A DNA stretch of 64,000 bases. It comes from Ramlibacter sp. WS9 (GTDB taxonomy: Bacteria > Pseudomonadota > Gammaproteobacteria > Burkholderiales > Burkholderiaceae_C). The notes below the pieces were generated by a model that did no database searches, was not told the origin of the DNA, and was given only the letters and a program-made list of their open reading frames with translations. Shown piece after piece: positions 25,509-33,654 of this stretch; position 1 is the stretch's first letter; every line of letters starts with the position of its first letter. The translations under genes were made by a program, and so were the position numbers. The stretch spans positions 1 to 64,000 of the forward strand of contig NZ_RKMB01000017.1 of the NCBI RefSeq assembly GCF_003797765.1, read 5' to 3'.

Positions 25509-25544
25509 TTGCACGAGTGTACAAGTAATTGTACGAACGTACAA
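25509..25544. promoter_or_regulatory. Two tandem 16-bp palindromic operators, probably for the TetR protein at 26534
   Basis: TTGCACGAGTGTACAA (25509-25524) and TTGTACGAACGTACAA (25529-25544) agree at 13 of 16 positions. The second has perfect 7-base arms around an AA centre. Their starts are 20 bp apart, about two helical turns, so two dimers could bind on one face. They lie between the divergent fahA (start 25485) and Bug (start 25569) genes, and the Bug operon encodes a TetR protein. Autoregulation and joint control of both operons is the natural inference. Confidence 0.7.
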
Positions 25545-25568
25545 TTAACGCATCGCCAGGAGAAACGC

Positions 25569-26534
25569 ATGCTCAATCGCCGCCAATTCACTTACCTCGC
25601 CGCCGGCGCCTTCGCGCCGTTCGCTCACGCTCAGCCCTCGTTGGACACGGCCCGCATCATCTCGGGCTTCCCGCCCGGCGGCACCATCGACGTGCTGGCC
25701 CGCCGCGTCGCTGACAAGCTGCGCGGCAACTACGCGGCCAACATGCTGGTCGAAAACAAGCCTGGCGCCGCCGGCCAGATCGGCATCCTCACGGTCAAGG
25801 ACGCCAACCCCGACGGCAGCGCGATGCTGCTCACGCCCTCGTCGATGCTGTCGATCTACCCGTACACCTATCCCAAGCTGCAGTACAAGCTCGACGACGT
25901 GGCGCCGGTGTCGCTGGGCGGGTACATCAACCACGGCATCGCGGTGGGGCCGGGCGTTCCCGCCACGGTCAAGACGCTCAAGGACTTCCTGGCCTGGGCC
26001 AAGGCCAACGACGCCAAGGCCAACTTCGGCAGCCCCGGCGCGGGCTCGATGCCGCACATGATCGGCATCCTGTTGGGCAAGTTCACCGGCGTGGACCTGA
26101 AGCACATCCCGTATCGCGGCACCGTGCCCGGCGTGCAGGATCTGCTGGGTGGCCAGATCTCCTCGTTCTGCGGGCCGACGGGTGACTACCTGCCGCACGT
26201 CAAGACCGGCAAGCTGCGTGTGCTCGCGATCTCCGGCAAGGGTCGCTCACCGTTCCTGCCCGAAACGCCGACGTTGCGCGAACTGGGCCACCCGCTCACG
26301 GTGCGCGAGTGGTATGGCTTCTTCCTGCCGGGCAAGGCCAGTGCGGACGTAGCGCGGCGCGCCGCCGCCTACCTGCAGCCGGCCCTGGCGCATCCGGATC
26401 TCGCGGAATTCGGCAAGCAGTACGCGCTCGACGTTCAATCGTCTTCGGCGTCCGCGCTGGCCGACCTGCTCAAGGCCGATGCGGAAGAATGGCGCAGGCT
26501 GATCAAACAAGTGGGCTTTACCGCGGAATCCTGA
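25569..26534 (+). CDS. Bug-family substrate-binding protein
   Basis: A 321-residue orphan receptor of the tripartite tricarboxylate type. The signal peptide MLNRRQFTYLAAGAFAPFAHA has a twin-Arg near its start. ARIISGFPPGGTIDVLARR, ENKPGAAGQIG, HIPYRGTVPGVQDLLGGQ and LPETPTLRELG are family motifs. AGGAGA sits 6 bp before the ATG. Its stop shares one base with the TetR start (TGATG), so the two are co-expressed. The ligand is probably an aromatic or related acid, given the flanking fumarylacetoacetase and cyclase; that is inference. Confidence 0.92.
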   Translation: MLNRRQFTYLAAGAFAPFAHAQPSLDTARIISGFPPGGTIDVLARRVADKLRGNYAANMLVENKPGAAGQIGILTVKDANPDGSAMLLTPSSMLSIYPYTYPKLQYKLDDVAPVSLGGYINHGIAVGPGVPATVKTLKDFLAWAKANDAKANFGSPGAGSMPHMIGILLGKFTGVDLKHIPYRGTVPGVQDLLGGQISSFCGPTGDYLPHVKTGKLRVLAISGKGRSPFLPETPTLRELGHPLTVREWYGFFLPGKASADVARRAAAYLQPALAHPDLAEFGKQYALDVQSSSASALADLLKADAEEWRRLIKQVGFTAES

Positions 26535-27265
26535 TGGCAACGACACCGAAGACCACCCTCAAGGCAACCGCCCCGCGCGCCGCTGCGCGCCCCGCAGTAG
26601 CGGCCAAGCCGGACCGCCGGCAGAACATCCTGCTGGCGGCGGAAAAGCTCTTCGCCAAGTTCGGCTACCACGCGGTGTCGATCCGCAACATCGCCGACGA
26701 GGCGGAGGTGCCGCTCGCCCTGGTGGGCTACTACTTCGGCGCCAAACAGGACCTGTACCGTGCGATCTTCGAGCACTGGAGCACGATGATCGGCGAGCGA
26801 CTGGCCGGGCTGAAGGAGGCCATGGCGCAAAAGGACGGCGACCGGCTCACGCGCCTGGTCGAGGCCTTCATCTCGCCGGTGATCCGCCTGCGCGCCAGCG
26901 CCGAGGGCGAGTACTACGCGCTGCTGATGACGCGCGGCCTGACGCACCAGAGCGAGGAAGAAGACCTGATCATCCGCGAGTTCTTCGACCCCATGGCCAA
27001 GGCGTTCATCGACGCCTTCCACACCACCCTGGCGGCGGAGTTCAAGGGCGTGACGCGCGCCCAGGTCGCTTGGTGCTACCAATTCGCGCTGGGCTCGCTG
27101 CTGCACCACATCAGCGACTCGCGCGTGCATCGCCTGTCGCAAGGCGAGAACCGCCCGAGCGATCCGGCGGTGATGCCGCAACTGGTCGCCTTCATCGCGC
27201 ACGGCATTCGCGGCGCGGTCATGCAATGGCATCCCCCGGCAGCAACCAGAAAGAAGAAGGCATGA
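26534..27265 (+). CDS. TetR-family transcriptional regulator
   Basis: A 243-residue TetR protein. A basic, Ala/Pro-rich tail of about 27 residues precedes the helix-turn-helix: RQNILLAAEKLFAKFGYHAVSIRNIADEAEVPLALVGYYFGAKQDL, with the standard TetR pattern. The ligand domain includes LLMTRGLTHQSEEEDL and the WCYQFALGSLLHHIS helix. It lies inside the operon it probably controls, between the Bug receptor and the cyclase, overlapping both neighbours by 1 and 4 bp. The two palindromes at 25509-25544 are the obvious candidate operators. Confidence 0.92.
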   Translation: MATTPKTTLKATAPRAAARPAVAAKPDRRQNILLAAEKLFAKFGYHAVSIRNIADEAEVPLALVGYYFGAKQDLYRAIFEHWSTMIGERLAGLKEAMAQKDGDRLTRLVEAFISPVIRLRASAEGEYYALLMTRGLTHQSEEEDLIIREFFDPMAKAFIDAFHTTLAAEFKGVTRAQVAWCYQFALGSLLHHISDSRVHRLSQGENRPSDPAVMPQLVAFIAHGIRGAVMQWHPPAATRKKKA

Positions 27266-28035
27266 CCCGCCGCATCGTCGACATCTCCATGCACCTCGAA
27301 AACGACGTGCAATCCGATCCGCCCGGCCTGGGCCCGAAGATCAGCTACATCAACCACCAGATGAGCTACCCGGATCTCGCGCAGTTCTTCCCCGGCATCA
27401 AGAAGGAAGACCTGCCCGACGGCGAAGCCTGGGCCGTGGAAGATGTGCAGCTCAACACGCACAACGGGACGCACCTGGACGCGCCGTACCACTTCGCATC
27501 GACGATGGATGGGGGCGAACGCGCTTTGACCATCGACGAGGTCAACCTGGACTGGTGCCTGCAGCCCGGCGTGAAACTGGACTTCCGCCACCTGCCCGAT
27601 GGCTATGTGGTGCAGCCTACCGACGTGCAAGCCGAACTCGCGCGGATCGACCATGAACTGAAGCCACTAGAGATCGTCGTCGTGAACACGCGCGCCGGCA
27701 CCGCCTACGGCAGCGCCGACTACACCCGCGCTGGCTGCGGCATGGGCTACGAAGCGACGATGTACCTGCTGGAGCGCGGCGTGCGCCTCACCGGCACCGA
27801 CGCCTGGAGCTGGGACGCGCCCTTTGCCTACACTGCGAAGAAGTACGCCGAGACCGGCGACGCCGGCCTGATCTGGGAAGGCCATAAGGCCGGCCGTGAC
27901 ATCGGCTATTGCCACCTCGAAAAATTGCACAACCTCGAGGCCCTACCGGGGCACGGGTTCACCATCGCCTGCTTCCCCGTGAAGATCCGCGGAGCCTCGG
28001 CGGGCTGGACACGCGCGGTCGCGATCTTCGACTGA
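27262..28035 (+). CDS. Cyclase/kynurenine formamidase-like family protein
   Basis: A 257-residue metal-dependent hydrolase of the cyclase family. LNTHNGTHLDAPYHF is the family's HxGTHxDxPxH zinc/manganese motif, and RIVDISMHLENDVQSDPPG is the typical N-terminus. GLIWEGHKAGRDIGYCHLEKL and FTIACFPVKIRGASAGWTR close the fold. Members open arylformamides or cyclic compounds. It is translationally coupled to the TetR gene (ATGA). With fumarylacetoacetase across the divergent promoter the locus looks like part of an aromatic or ring-cleavage pathway. Confidence 0.9.
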   Translation: MTRRIVDISMHLENDVQSDPPGLGPKISYINHQMSYPDLAQFFPGIKKEDLPDGEAWAVEDVQLNTHNGTHLDAPYHFASTMDGGERALTIDEVNLDWCLQPGVKLDFRHLPDGYVVQPTDVQAELARIDHELKPLEIVVVNTRAGTAYGSADYTRAGCGMGYEATMYLLERGVRLTGTDAWSWDAPFAYTAKKYAETGDAGLIWEGHKAGRDIGYCHLEKLHNLEALPGHGFTIACFPVKIRGASAGWTRAVAIFD

Positions 28036-28158
28036 CGCACACATCAGCGCTAACGGCTGAGCCTCAAAGGGCTACCAAGAAACCGCGCGGCGCGGCCCCA
28101 CGCGCTGCCCGGCCGTTCGATAATTTGGCTGTCGTCTCACTCGTGGAGAACACAGAGC

Positions 28159-28371
28159 GTGGCCCCCGAAACACAGCCATCCCTGCGCGCCAGCCGCGGC
28201 CAAGAATGGATCGCGCGCTTGCGGCGCCTTCGCCTGCCGCGCGCGCGATGGGTGTATGTGCTCGTCGCCTTGGCGCTGCTCGCAGCGTCGCAGGTGCTCT
28301 GGCTCTGGCATTCGTGGCCGGTGCGCGAAATCCTCGAAAGCGAAAAGCTCGTGGTTGGGGCGACGGTATGA
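28159..28371 (+). CDS. Small single-pass membrane protein
   Basis: A 70-residue protein starting at GTG 28159 with GGAG about 12 bp upstream. A basic N-terminus (ARLRRLRLPRARW) is followed by one membrane segment (YVLVALALLAASQVLWLW) and a short tail ending ESEKLVVGATV, so it is probably anchored in the inner membrane. Its stop overlaps the next start (ATGA at 28368), meaning it is made together with the large protein. I cannot name a family. A -10-like GATAAT lies near 28118. Confidence 0.6.
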   Translation: MAPETQPSLRASRGQEWIARLRRLRLPRARWVYVLVALALLAASQVLWLWHSWPVREILESEKLVVGATV

Positions 28372-30494
28372 AGCTTGTCGTGCCGCGCGACTGGCTGGCG
28401 ATGCTGGCACCGCGGCGCTGGCCGCTGCGCCACATCGCGGCGGCATTGCTGGGCACGTGGATGGTGGGGCTGGTCGTGGCCGCGGTTCAACTGAGCGCAT
28501 GGAACGACGAACTGGTGCGTCTGCTGGTGCAGATTCGCGCGGATGCAGTGTTCCGCACGCGCATGGCGCAGTACCACGAGACGATTCCGCGCGAGTGGTA
28601 CCGAAGCAAGGCGCTGTCGCTGCTGGCGGCCAGCGACAAACTTCAGGACGACGGGCGCTGGATGCTCTTCCTGCCCGGGTCGTGGCGGCCGTTCGACGAC
28701 CTGCGCGAGCGCCTGGCCGTGCGCATCGAACGCGAGTTCAGCGAGATCGCGGTGGACACGATGCGGCGCGAGCTGTTCTTCCGCGCCAGCCGGCTCACGG
28801 GCATGCCGCAGGACAGCAAGACCGCGCAATTGCTTCCCGGCGGCAACTGCGCACAGCCGGCGGTGCCCACGGATGCCGCCTCTTCGGCCCGCGGCCTGCC
28901 TGAACTCATTGCAGTGCAAACGCACCTGGACGCGCTGGAGCAGCTCGACCAGGCGGTGCGCGCTCTGCTGGCGCTGCAGGATCCCGCGACGGCGGATGCG
29001 CAGCATCTGCGGGCGCTGGTGCACTACACGCTGGGCGCCGAAGTGCCGGGCCGTCTTTCGCGCGGCGCTGCGTTCTTTCGCAACGCGCGCACGCCTGGTG
29101 ACGACCTCCAGAACGCGATGACCCTGGCTCAGCTGCAGTACGCCGCACGCTGCAGCGTGGGCAAGGCCATGGCGGCGCTGGACACCCGCTTGTTCGAGCG
29201 CAACGACCTGCTGGCGGCGGAATCGTTCATAGCGCAGCGGGCGGCCCGCCTGTTCGCGCCCGGCGCCAAACCGCACCTGCTGCCCTATGCGGAAAGGGTG
29301 CAGGGGTTGCGCGAGGTGGTTGCCGCCATCGACCAGCAGCAGGCGTTGCTGGAGCAGGGCACCTATGCGTGGTTGAACCGGGGCAAACCCAGCCTCGGCT
29401 CGGCGCACGAAGCGCTGCTGACGCGTGTGGCCGGCATGCGGCTGCTGGGGCCGGAGGCGGTGGAGCAGGTCCGGCGGCGCTCGGATGGGATGCTCATGCA
29501 GTTTCGCGGCCAGTTCACGCAGGCGTTCAAGGGCACGGCAGAACCCGGGCTGGCCTGGGACGAAGCTCGCGGGCGCCTTGCGCTGTCTCCGCAACGCATC
29601 GCCTTGCGCGAGGGCCTGGCGGCGCTGCTGCGCGAACCTTTCATGGCCGAACCGGCGGGCCGCGACATTCCCGCGACCGCACCCCCGCCGCTCACGTGGG
29701 AGCCGCGCCGGCTCGAGCAGGCCTTGGTGGCGGCCGAAGTGCGCAAGCGGTTCGCGGCCGAAAGCCTGGTGCAGTTCCCCGCCTCGGTGCAGCCCGGGAT
29801 CGCCCAGCTTGTCAACCACCAGTTGGCGCAACTGGTGCAGGACGTGACGGTGGAGGCGATGATCGCGGGCAGCGCCACGGAAACCGCCGTCGCATTCGAC
29901 GCCGCGGCCTACCGGGCGCAGCGCGAGCAGCTGGCCAAAGTGCAGGCGCTGCTGGCGCAACTGGGCAGCCAAGCCCGGGCCGAGAAGCTGCGCGCCTTGC
30001 TCGCGAACGACGTCCGGGAGCGGCTGGCGCTGGCAGAGCGGGCGCTGTGGCACTCACCGATCTTCTCGGCGCGCACACAAGATTTTTCGTGGTGGCAGGG
30101 GGAGGGCTCGCCGATCCTGCAGGCTTTCGGGGCCATGGACGGCCTGGGCCTGCGTGCCTCGCTGGCGCAGCAGATCGCCGAGATGGAGCAACCCGCGCGG
30201 CAAGCCACCGCCTTGCTGCCTTTCGTCGATGCTTCCATTGCTTCCAATCCGGGTGTGCTGCGCTGGAAGGGCATGCTGCCGGAGCTGGAACGCTATCGCG
30301 CGCGCACGGGCAGCCTGTTCGCGCTGGAGCGCTATTTGCTGATCGGCCCGGAGCTGAACCGGGCGAACTGCCTGGAGCGCCTGGCGCTGGTGCCGGTGGC
30401 GGAAGCCCCGGCCGACGAATTCGGCCGGCGGCAGCTGCACATCCATCGCGCGCTGGCGGCGCGGTGCGCGGAATTACGCGGCCTGCGGAGTTGA
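28368..30494 (+). CDS. Large membrane-anchored helical protein of unknown function (faint IcmF/TssM resemblance)
   Basis: A 708-residue protein with one clear membrane segment near residues 22-42 (IAAALLGTWMVGLVVAAVQ) and then a long, mostly helical, Ala/Leu/Arg-rich soluble part. The layout faintly recalls the periplasmic half of TssM/IcmF proteins, but I see no Walker A motif and no other type VI secretion genes, so I do not assign that function. CAQPAV, RCSVGKAM and the Cys near the C-terminus (ANCLERLA, ARCAELRG) could form disulfides, which would suit the DsbG-like gene 24 bp downstream. It is coupled to the 70-residue membrane protein. Confidence 0.6.
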   Translation: MKLVVPRDWLAMLAPRRWPLRHIAAALLGTWMVGLVVAAVQLSAWNDELVRLLVQIRADAVFRTRMAQYHETIPREWYRSKALSLLAASDKLQDDGRWMLFLPGSWRPFDDLRERLAVRIEREFSEIAVDTMRRELFFRASRLTGMPQDSKTAQLLPGGNCAQPAVPTDAASSARGLPELIAVQTHLDALEQLDQAVRALLALQDPATADAQHLRALVHYTLGAEVPGRLSRGAAFFRNARTPGDDLQNAMTLAQLQYAARCSVGKAMAALDTRLFERNDLLAAESFIAQRAARLFAPGAKPHLLPYAERVQGLREVVAAIDQQQALLEQGTYAWLNRGKPSLGSAHEALLTRVAGMRLLGPEAVEQVRRRSDGMLMQFRGQFTQAFKGTAEPGLAWDEARGRLALSPQRIALREGLAALLREPFMAEPAGRDIPATAPPPLTWEPRRLEQALVAAEVRKRFAAESLVQFPASVQPGIAQLVNHQLAQLVQDVTVEAMIAGSATETAVAFDAAAYRAQREQLAKVQALLAQLGSQARAEKLRALLANDVRERLALAERALWHSPIFSARTQDFSWWQGEGSPILQAFGAMDGLGLRASLAQQIAEMEQPARQATALLPFVDASIASNPGVLRWKGMLPELERYRARTGSLFALERYLLIGPELNRANCLERLALVPVAEAPADEFGRRQLHIHRALAARCAELRGLRS

Positions 30495-30518
30495 GGCTGT
30501 CTTTGGTATCGTCGGGGG

Positions 30519-31109
30519 ATGAAAAGACGCCTCCTCCTCACCACCCCCCTGGCCGCAGCCCTGGTGCTTGCCGGCTGCAAGGACGCTCCCTCCTCTGGCA
30601 CACCCGCCAAGGCTGCTGCGGTACCGGTCTCCATCGCGGCGATCGAGGCCGAAGGCAAGGGGTTCGTGCTGGGCTCGCCGATGAGCGTGCGCACGGTCTA
30701 TGTGTTCTTCGATGCGCAGTGCTCGCACTGCGCCGCGCTGTGGCGTGCGGCCAAGCCGCTCAAGTCGCAGGCAAAGTTCGTCTGGATGCCCGTGGGCATC
30801 CTCAACAAGGCGAGCGAAGCGCAGGGCGCCGCGCTGCTGGCGGCCAAGGACCCGGTGGCCACGATGGACGAGCACGAAGCGTCGATGAACGCCAAACAGG
30901 GCGGCATCTCGGCGACGGGCGATCTCGACGCGCAGCGTGAGATCGTGAAGAAGAACACCGCGCTCATGAACCGGTTCGGCTTCGCGTCCATTCCAACGGT
31001 CGTCGGGCTGCATGCACAGACCGGCGCGCTCGTCTCGCGGGAAGGGTCGATGCCGACGGCGGAACTGGCAGCCCTGCTGGGCCTGCAGGTTCCGGCCGCG
31101 GGATCTTAA
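30519..31109 (+). CDS. DsbG/DsbC-like thiol:disulfide interchange lipoprotein
   Basis: A 196-residue lipoprotein. Residues 1-20 are a lipobox signal ending LAGC (Cys20). The thioredoxin-fold domain has VYVFFDAQCSHCAALW with the CxxC pair at Cys68 and Cys71, and SIPTVVG is the cis-Pro loop. KFVWMPVGILNKASEAQGAAL fits the DsbG group rather than DsbA. The usual N-terminal dimerisation domain of DsbC/DsbG is mostly missing, so the protein is shorter than the family norm. It probably acts as a periplasmic disulfide reductase/isomerase, perhaps for the protein encoded just upstream. Its last 4 bp overlap the convergent gene. Confidence 0.85.
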   Translation: MKRRLLLTTPLAAALVLAGCKDAPSSGTPAKAAAVPVSIAAIEAEGKGFVLGSPMSVRTVYVFFDAQCSHCAALWRAAKPLKSQAKFVWMPVGILNKASEAQGAALLAAKDPVATMDEHEASMNAKQGGISATGDLDAQREIVKKNTALMNRFGFASIPTVVGLHAQTGALVSREGSMPTAELAALLGLQVPAAGS

Positions 31110-31672
31110 ACGCCGCTCGCGGGGCCGATCTGCGAGACGCTGCGGCTGTTGCCGAAGGCGAAGTCGCTGCCGGTTTCGCGCCAAGGCTGGCGCGCATCGC
31201 CGATCACTTCGCGGCAGATGTCGATCATCTCGCCGATCAGATCTTCCTGGGCGCCGCGCAGTTGCTGGTACTGCGGATCTTCATAGGCGGGGCGCCAACC
31301 TGAGCCCTGGCTCAGCCGCAGCAGGTTCTGCTGCCAGAGGTATTCGATCACCCGGCTGTGGGCTTGCAGCAGCCGCACCATGTGTTGCCCGAGCGTGGGG
31401 AAGTGTTCGCGCTTGATGCGGCGGGCTTCGGTGAGCGGTTCGGGTGAGGTGAGCTCGTCCAGGCTGCGGGCGGTGAAGGGCAGGTCGCGCTGGTATTCGA
31501 TCCAGGCCGAATACTCGCGCAGGGCAAATATGAGGCGGTAGCCCTGCTGCTTGACCTGTTCGGCGCGCACGCGGCTCAGGTGACGCATCCAGCGGTAGAC
31601 CCCGCCCGCGGCCAGCACGAGGCTCAATGCCCCGATCAGGGCTGCAAGGAGGGTGTCGTCGACAGGTTGCAT
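31106..31672 (-). CDS. Hypothetical protein with one N-terminal membrane helix
   Basis: A 188-residue protein from ATG 31672. Residues 6-26 (LLAALIGALSLVLAAGGVYRW) form one membrane helix; the rest is a charged helical domain with many Arg, Glu and Trp residues (RLIFALREYSAWIEYQRDL, HMVRLLQAHSRVIEYLWQQN). No family is recognised. A TTG four codons upstream is a less likely start. It is a single gene, convergent with the DsbG-like gene and in the same direction as the SDR gene upstream of it, from which it is separated by about 75 bp. Confidence 0.7.
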   Translation of the reverse strand: MQPVDDTLLAALIGALSLVLAAGGVYRWMRHLSRVRAEQVKQQGYRLIFALREYSAWIEYQRDLPFTARSLDELTSPEPLTEARRIKREHFPTLGQHMVRLLQAHSRVIEYLWQQNLLRLSQGSGWRPAYEDPQYQQLRGAQEDLIGEMIDICREVIGDARQPWRETGSDFAFGNSRSVSQIGPASGV

Positions 31673-31749
31673 ACGGGGCGCCAAGCTCTATGCTGAGCCC
31701 GGGCGATGGAGCGGCTTGTAGGACAAGACGCCGTCCGCTGCCGGCGCCA

Positions 31750-32541
31750 TCATGTCGGCACGGTGTAGTTGAGCGTCATCCGCCCGCCATCCACCACCAC
31801 GATCTCGCCGGTGATGTAGCTGGCCGCGTCGCTGGCCAGGTAGGCCACCGTGTCAGCGATCTCCTCCGGCTCGCCCAGCCGCTTCATCGGCGTGCGGCTC
31901 ATGATGCGGGCCTTGGCCTCTTCGCTGGTCAGCACGGCTTTGGCGGCCAGCTCGGTCGCGATGGTCCCAGGCGCCACCGCGTTCACACGCACGCCCTTGT
32001 CGGCCAGCGCCAGCGCCATCACGCGCGTGAGCTGGTTGATGCCGCCCTTGCTGACGTTGTAGCTGGAGATGGTGGGAATGGTGAGCACGCCGTTGACCGA
32101 GCTCATGTTGACGATGGCGCCGCGCGCCGCCTTCACCATCTCGCGCGCGACGGCCTGCCCCATCAGAAAAGCGCCCTTGAGGTTGACGCGCAGCACCGCG
32201 TCGAAGTCCGCCTCGGTCACGTCCAGGAAATCGGCGGCCTTGAAGATGCCCGCATTGTTGACCAGCACGTCGATGCGGCCATGGGCCTGAATGGTCTTGG
32301 CCACCAGCGCGTCAACCTGCGCCTTGTCGCCCACGTCGCAATGCACGTAGAGCCCGCCCAGTTCGGCGGCCAGCGCCTCGCCGTGGGCATCGTCGACGTC
32401 GGCGATCACGGGCTTGCCGCCCTCGCGCGCAAAGCGCCGCGCGCATGCCGCGCCGATGCCTTGCGCACCGCCAGTGACGATGCAGACGCGGCCGGCGAGG
32501 CCGAACGAAATAGGGGAGGCGGGTGCAGTACTGGGGTTCAT
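31750..32541 (-). CDS. Short-chain dehydrogenase/reductase, probably a sugar dehydrogenase
   Basis: A 263-residue SDR. GGAQGIG is the Rossmann glycine loop, NNAG follows, and the catalytic set is Ser in NMSSVNG with SSYNVSKGG (YxxxK). ASYITGEIVVVDGG is the C-terminal family motif. It is coupled to the KDPGal aldolase gene upstream (ATGA at 32538-32541), so oxidation of galactose or a galactonate-pathway intermediate is plausible. The substrate cannot be settled from motifs. Confidence 0.9.
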   Translation of the reverse strand: MNPSTAPASPISFGLAGRVCIVTGGAQGIGAACARRFAREGGKPVIADVDDAHGEALAAELGGLYVHCDVGDKAQVDALVAKTIQAHGRIDVLVNNAGIFKAADFLDVTEADFDAVLRVNLKGAFLMGQAVAREMVKAARGAIVNMSSVNGVLTIPTISSYNVSKGGINQLTRVMALALADKGVRVNAVAPGTIATELAAKAVLTSEEAKARIMSRTPMKRLGEPEEIADTVAYLASDAASYITGEIVVVDGGRMTLNYTVPT

Positions 32542-33176
32542 GCGGGAATGGTACCCGCCCAGGCGGCCAGAAAGTCTTGGGCGTTGCTGCGCACCTCGGC
32601 CGCTTGCATGCCCGGCTTGTAGAGCGCCGACCCGATGCCGAAACCATCGGCACCGGCCGCGCGATACACAGCCATGTTCGTGGGCGTCACCCCGCCCACG
32701 GGCAGCAGCAGTGTTTGCGGTGGCAGCACCGCACGCAGCGCCTTCACCGCGGCGGGCGGAATCATCTCGGCCGGGAACAGCTTCAAGCCGTTGGCGCCGG
32801 CTTCCAGCGCAGCGAAGGCCTCGGTCGCGGTACCCACGCCGGGCAGGCAGACCATGCCCAGCCGCACGGCTTCGTGCACCACATCGGCATTGAAGTTGGG
32901 GGACACGATCAGCTCGCCACCGGCCGAATGGACGTCGCGCACTTGCTGCGCGGTGAGCACCGTGCCGGCGCCGACCAGCGCATCGGGATGCGCCTTCGCG
33001 AGCAGGGCGATGCTCACCAGCGGTTCCGGCGAGTTGAGCGGCACCTCGATGAGATTCCAGCCGCTGTCGACCAGCGCTTCACCGATGGCGGGTGCATCCG
33101 CAGGCGTCAGACCGCGCAGGATGGCGACGAGGGGGCAGGCCGCGAGGGCGGCAGAGAATTTTTTCGATGGTGTCAT
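32538..33176 (-). CDS. dgoA: 2-dehydro-3-deoxy-6-phosphogalactonate aldolase
   Basis: A 212-residue KDPG/KDPGal aldolase. Glu in WNLIEVPLNSPEPL and the Schiff-base Lys in NGLKLFPAEMI are present, with VGAGTVL and the phosphate loop GGVTPTNM. EVPLNSP (instead of EITLRTP) points to the KDPGal branch (DgoA). It splits KDPGal to pyruvate and glyceraldehyde 3-phosphate. The kinase that would feed it, DgoK, is encoded at 44037, about 11 kb away across the cassette region. The start overlaps a 31-codon ORF at 33173-33268. Confidence 0.92.
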   Translation of the reverse strand: MTPSKKFSAALAACPLVAILRGLTPADAPAIGEALVDSGWNLIEVPLNSPEPLVSIALLAKAHPDALVGAGTVLTAQQVRDVHSAGGELIVSPNFNADVVHEAVRLGMVCLPGVGTATEAFAALEAGANGLKLFPAEMIPPAAVKALRAVLPPQTLLLPVGGVTPTNMAVYRAAGADGFGIGSALYKPGMQAAEVRSNAQDFLAAWAGTIPA

Positions 33177-33268
33177 GGTGTGCCGAGATTTTTGTACCAG
33201 AGCAATTGGATTTCGTCGGGGAAGGCTGGGTAAGCCGGGCCGTGGACGCGCTTGATCTCCAGCGTCAC
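33173..33268 (-). CDS. Possible 31-residue ORF bridging the VOC and dgoA genes
   Basis: From GTG 33268 the minus strand encodes 31 residues (begins MTLEIKRVHG, ends LLWYKNLGTP). The start overlaps the VOC stop (GTGA) and the stop overlaps the dgoA start (ATGA), so the three frames are seamlessly coupled. The composition is protein-like, with GPAYPAFPDEIQ in the middle. It may be a genuine micro-protein or the tail of a decayed gene. No family is recognised. Confidence 0.4.
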   Translation of the reverse strand: MTLEIKRVHGPAYPAFPDEIQLLWYKNLGTP

Positions 33269-33654
33269 TTCGGCGCGCGGGCGTAGCTGGCCGTGAGGAT
33301 TTCCCACTGGTGGCCGTCGGGCTCGTTCCAGTAGAGCATGCGGCCGCCGTAGTCGGTGTTGATCTTCATGTTCACCGGGCCGCGCACGTCGCTGCGGTAG
33401 TCGATGCCGGCCATCTGGATGCGGCCGAGGATGCGGTCGAAATCCTGTTCGGTGACGCGAAACGCGAAGTGGTAGATCGGGAAATCCTCATCTGTCTGGA
33501 TGAAGTCCAGCGTCAGGCCGTCGTTGACGTAGACCGCGAAGAACGGGCCGGCCTGCGCCGGGCCGCAGGGCACGTCCAGCAACTCGGCCAACTGCTTTGC
33601 GGATTCATCGCGAGTGTGGGACGGGACGATGGTGTGGTCGAGATGGATGGTCAT
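33265..33654 (-). CDS. VOC-family (glyoxalase/dioxygenase-fold) protein
   Basis: A 129-residue single VOC domain. LDHTIVPS carries the first metal His, IYHFAFRV the second region and MLYWNEPDGHQWEILT the C-terminal Glu motif. The FAVYVNDGLTLDF strand is typical. The reaction is unknown. The start at ATG 33654 overlaps the stop of the ABM-domain gene (ATGA), so the two are a pair. Confidence 0.85.
   Translation of the reverse strand: MTIHLDHTIVPSHTRDESAKQLAELLDVPCGPAQAGPFFAVYVNDGLTLDFIQTDEDFPIYHFAFRVTEQDFDRILGRIQMAGIDYRSDVRGPVNMKINTDYGGRMLYWNEPDGHQWEILTASYARAPK

Noticed and set aside
28368-30494. Annotating the 708-residue protein as a type VI secretion TssM
   Set aside because: It is too short, has no nucleotide-binding motif, and no Tss genes are in the window.
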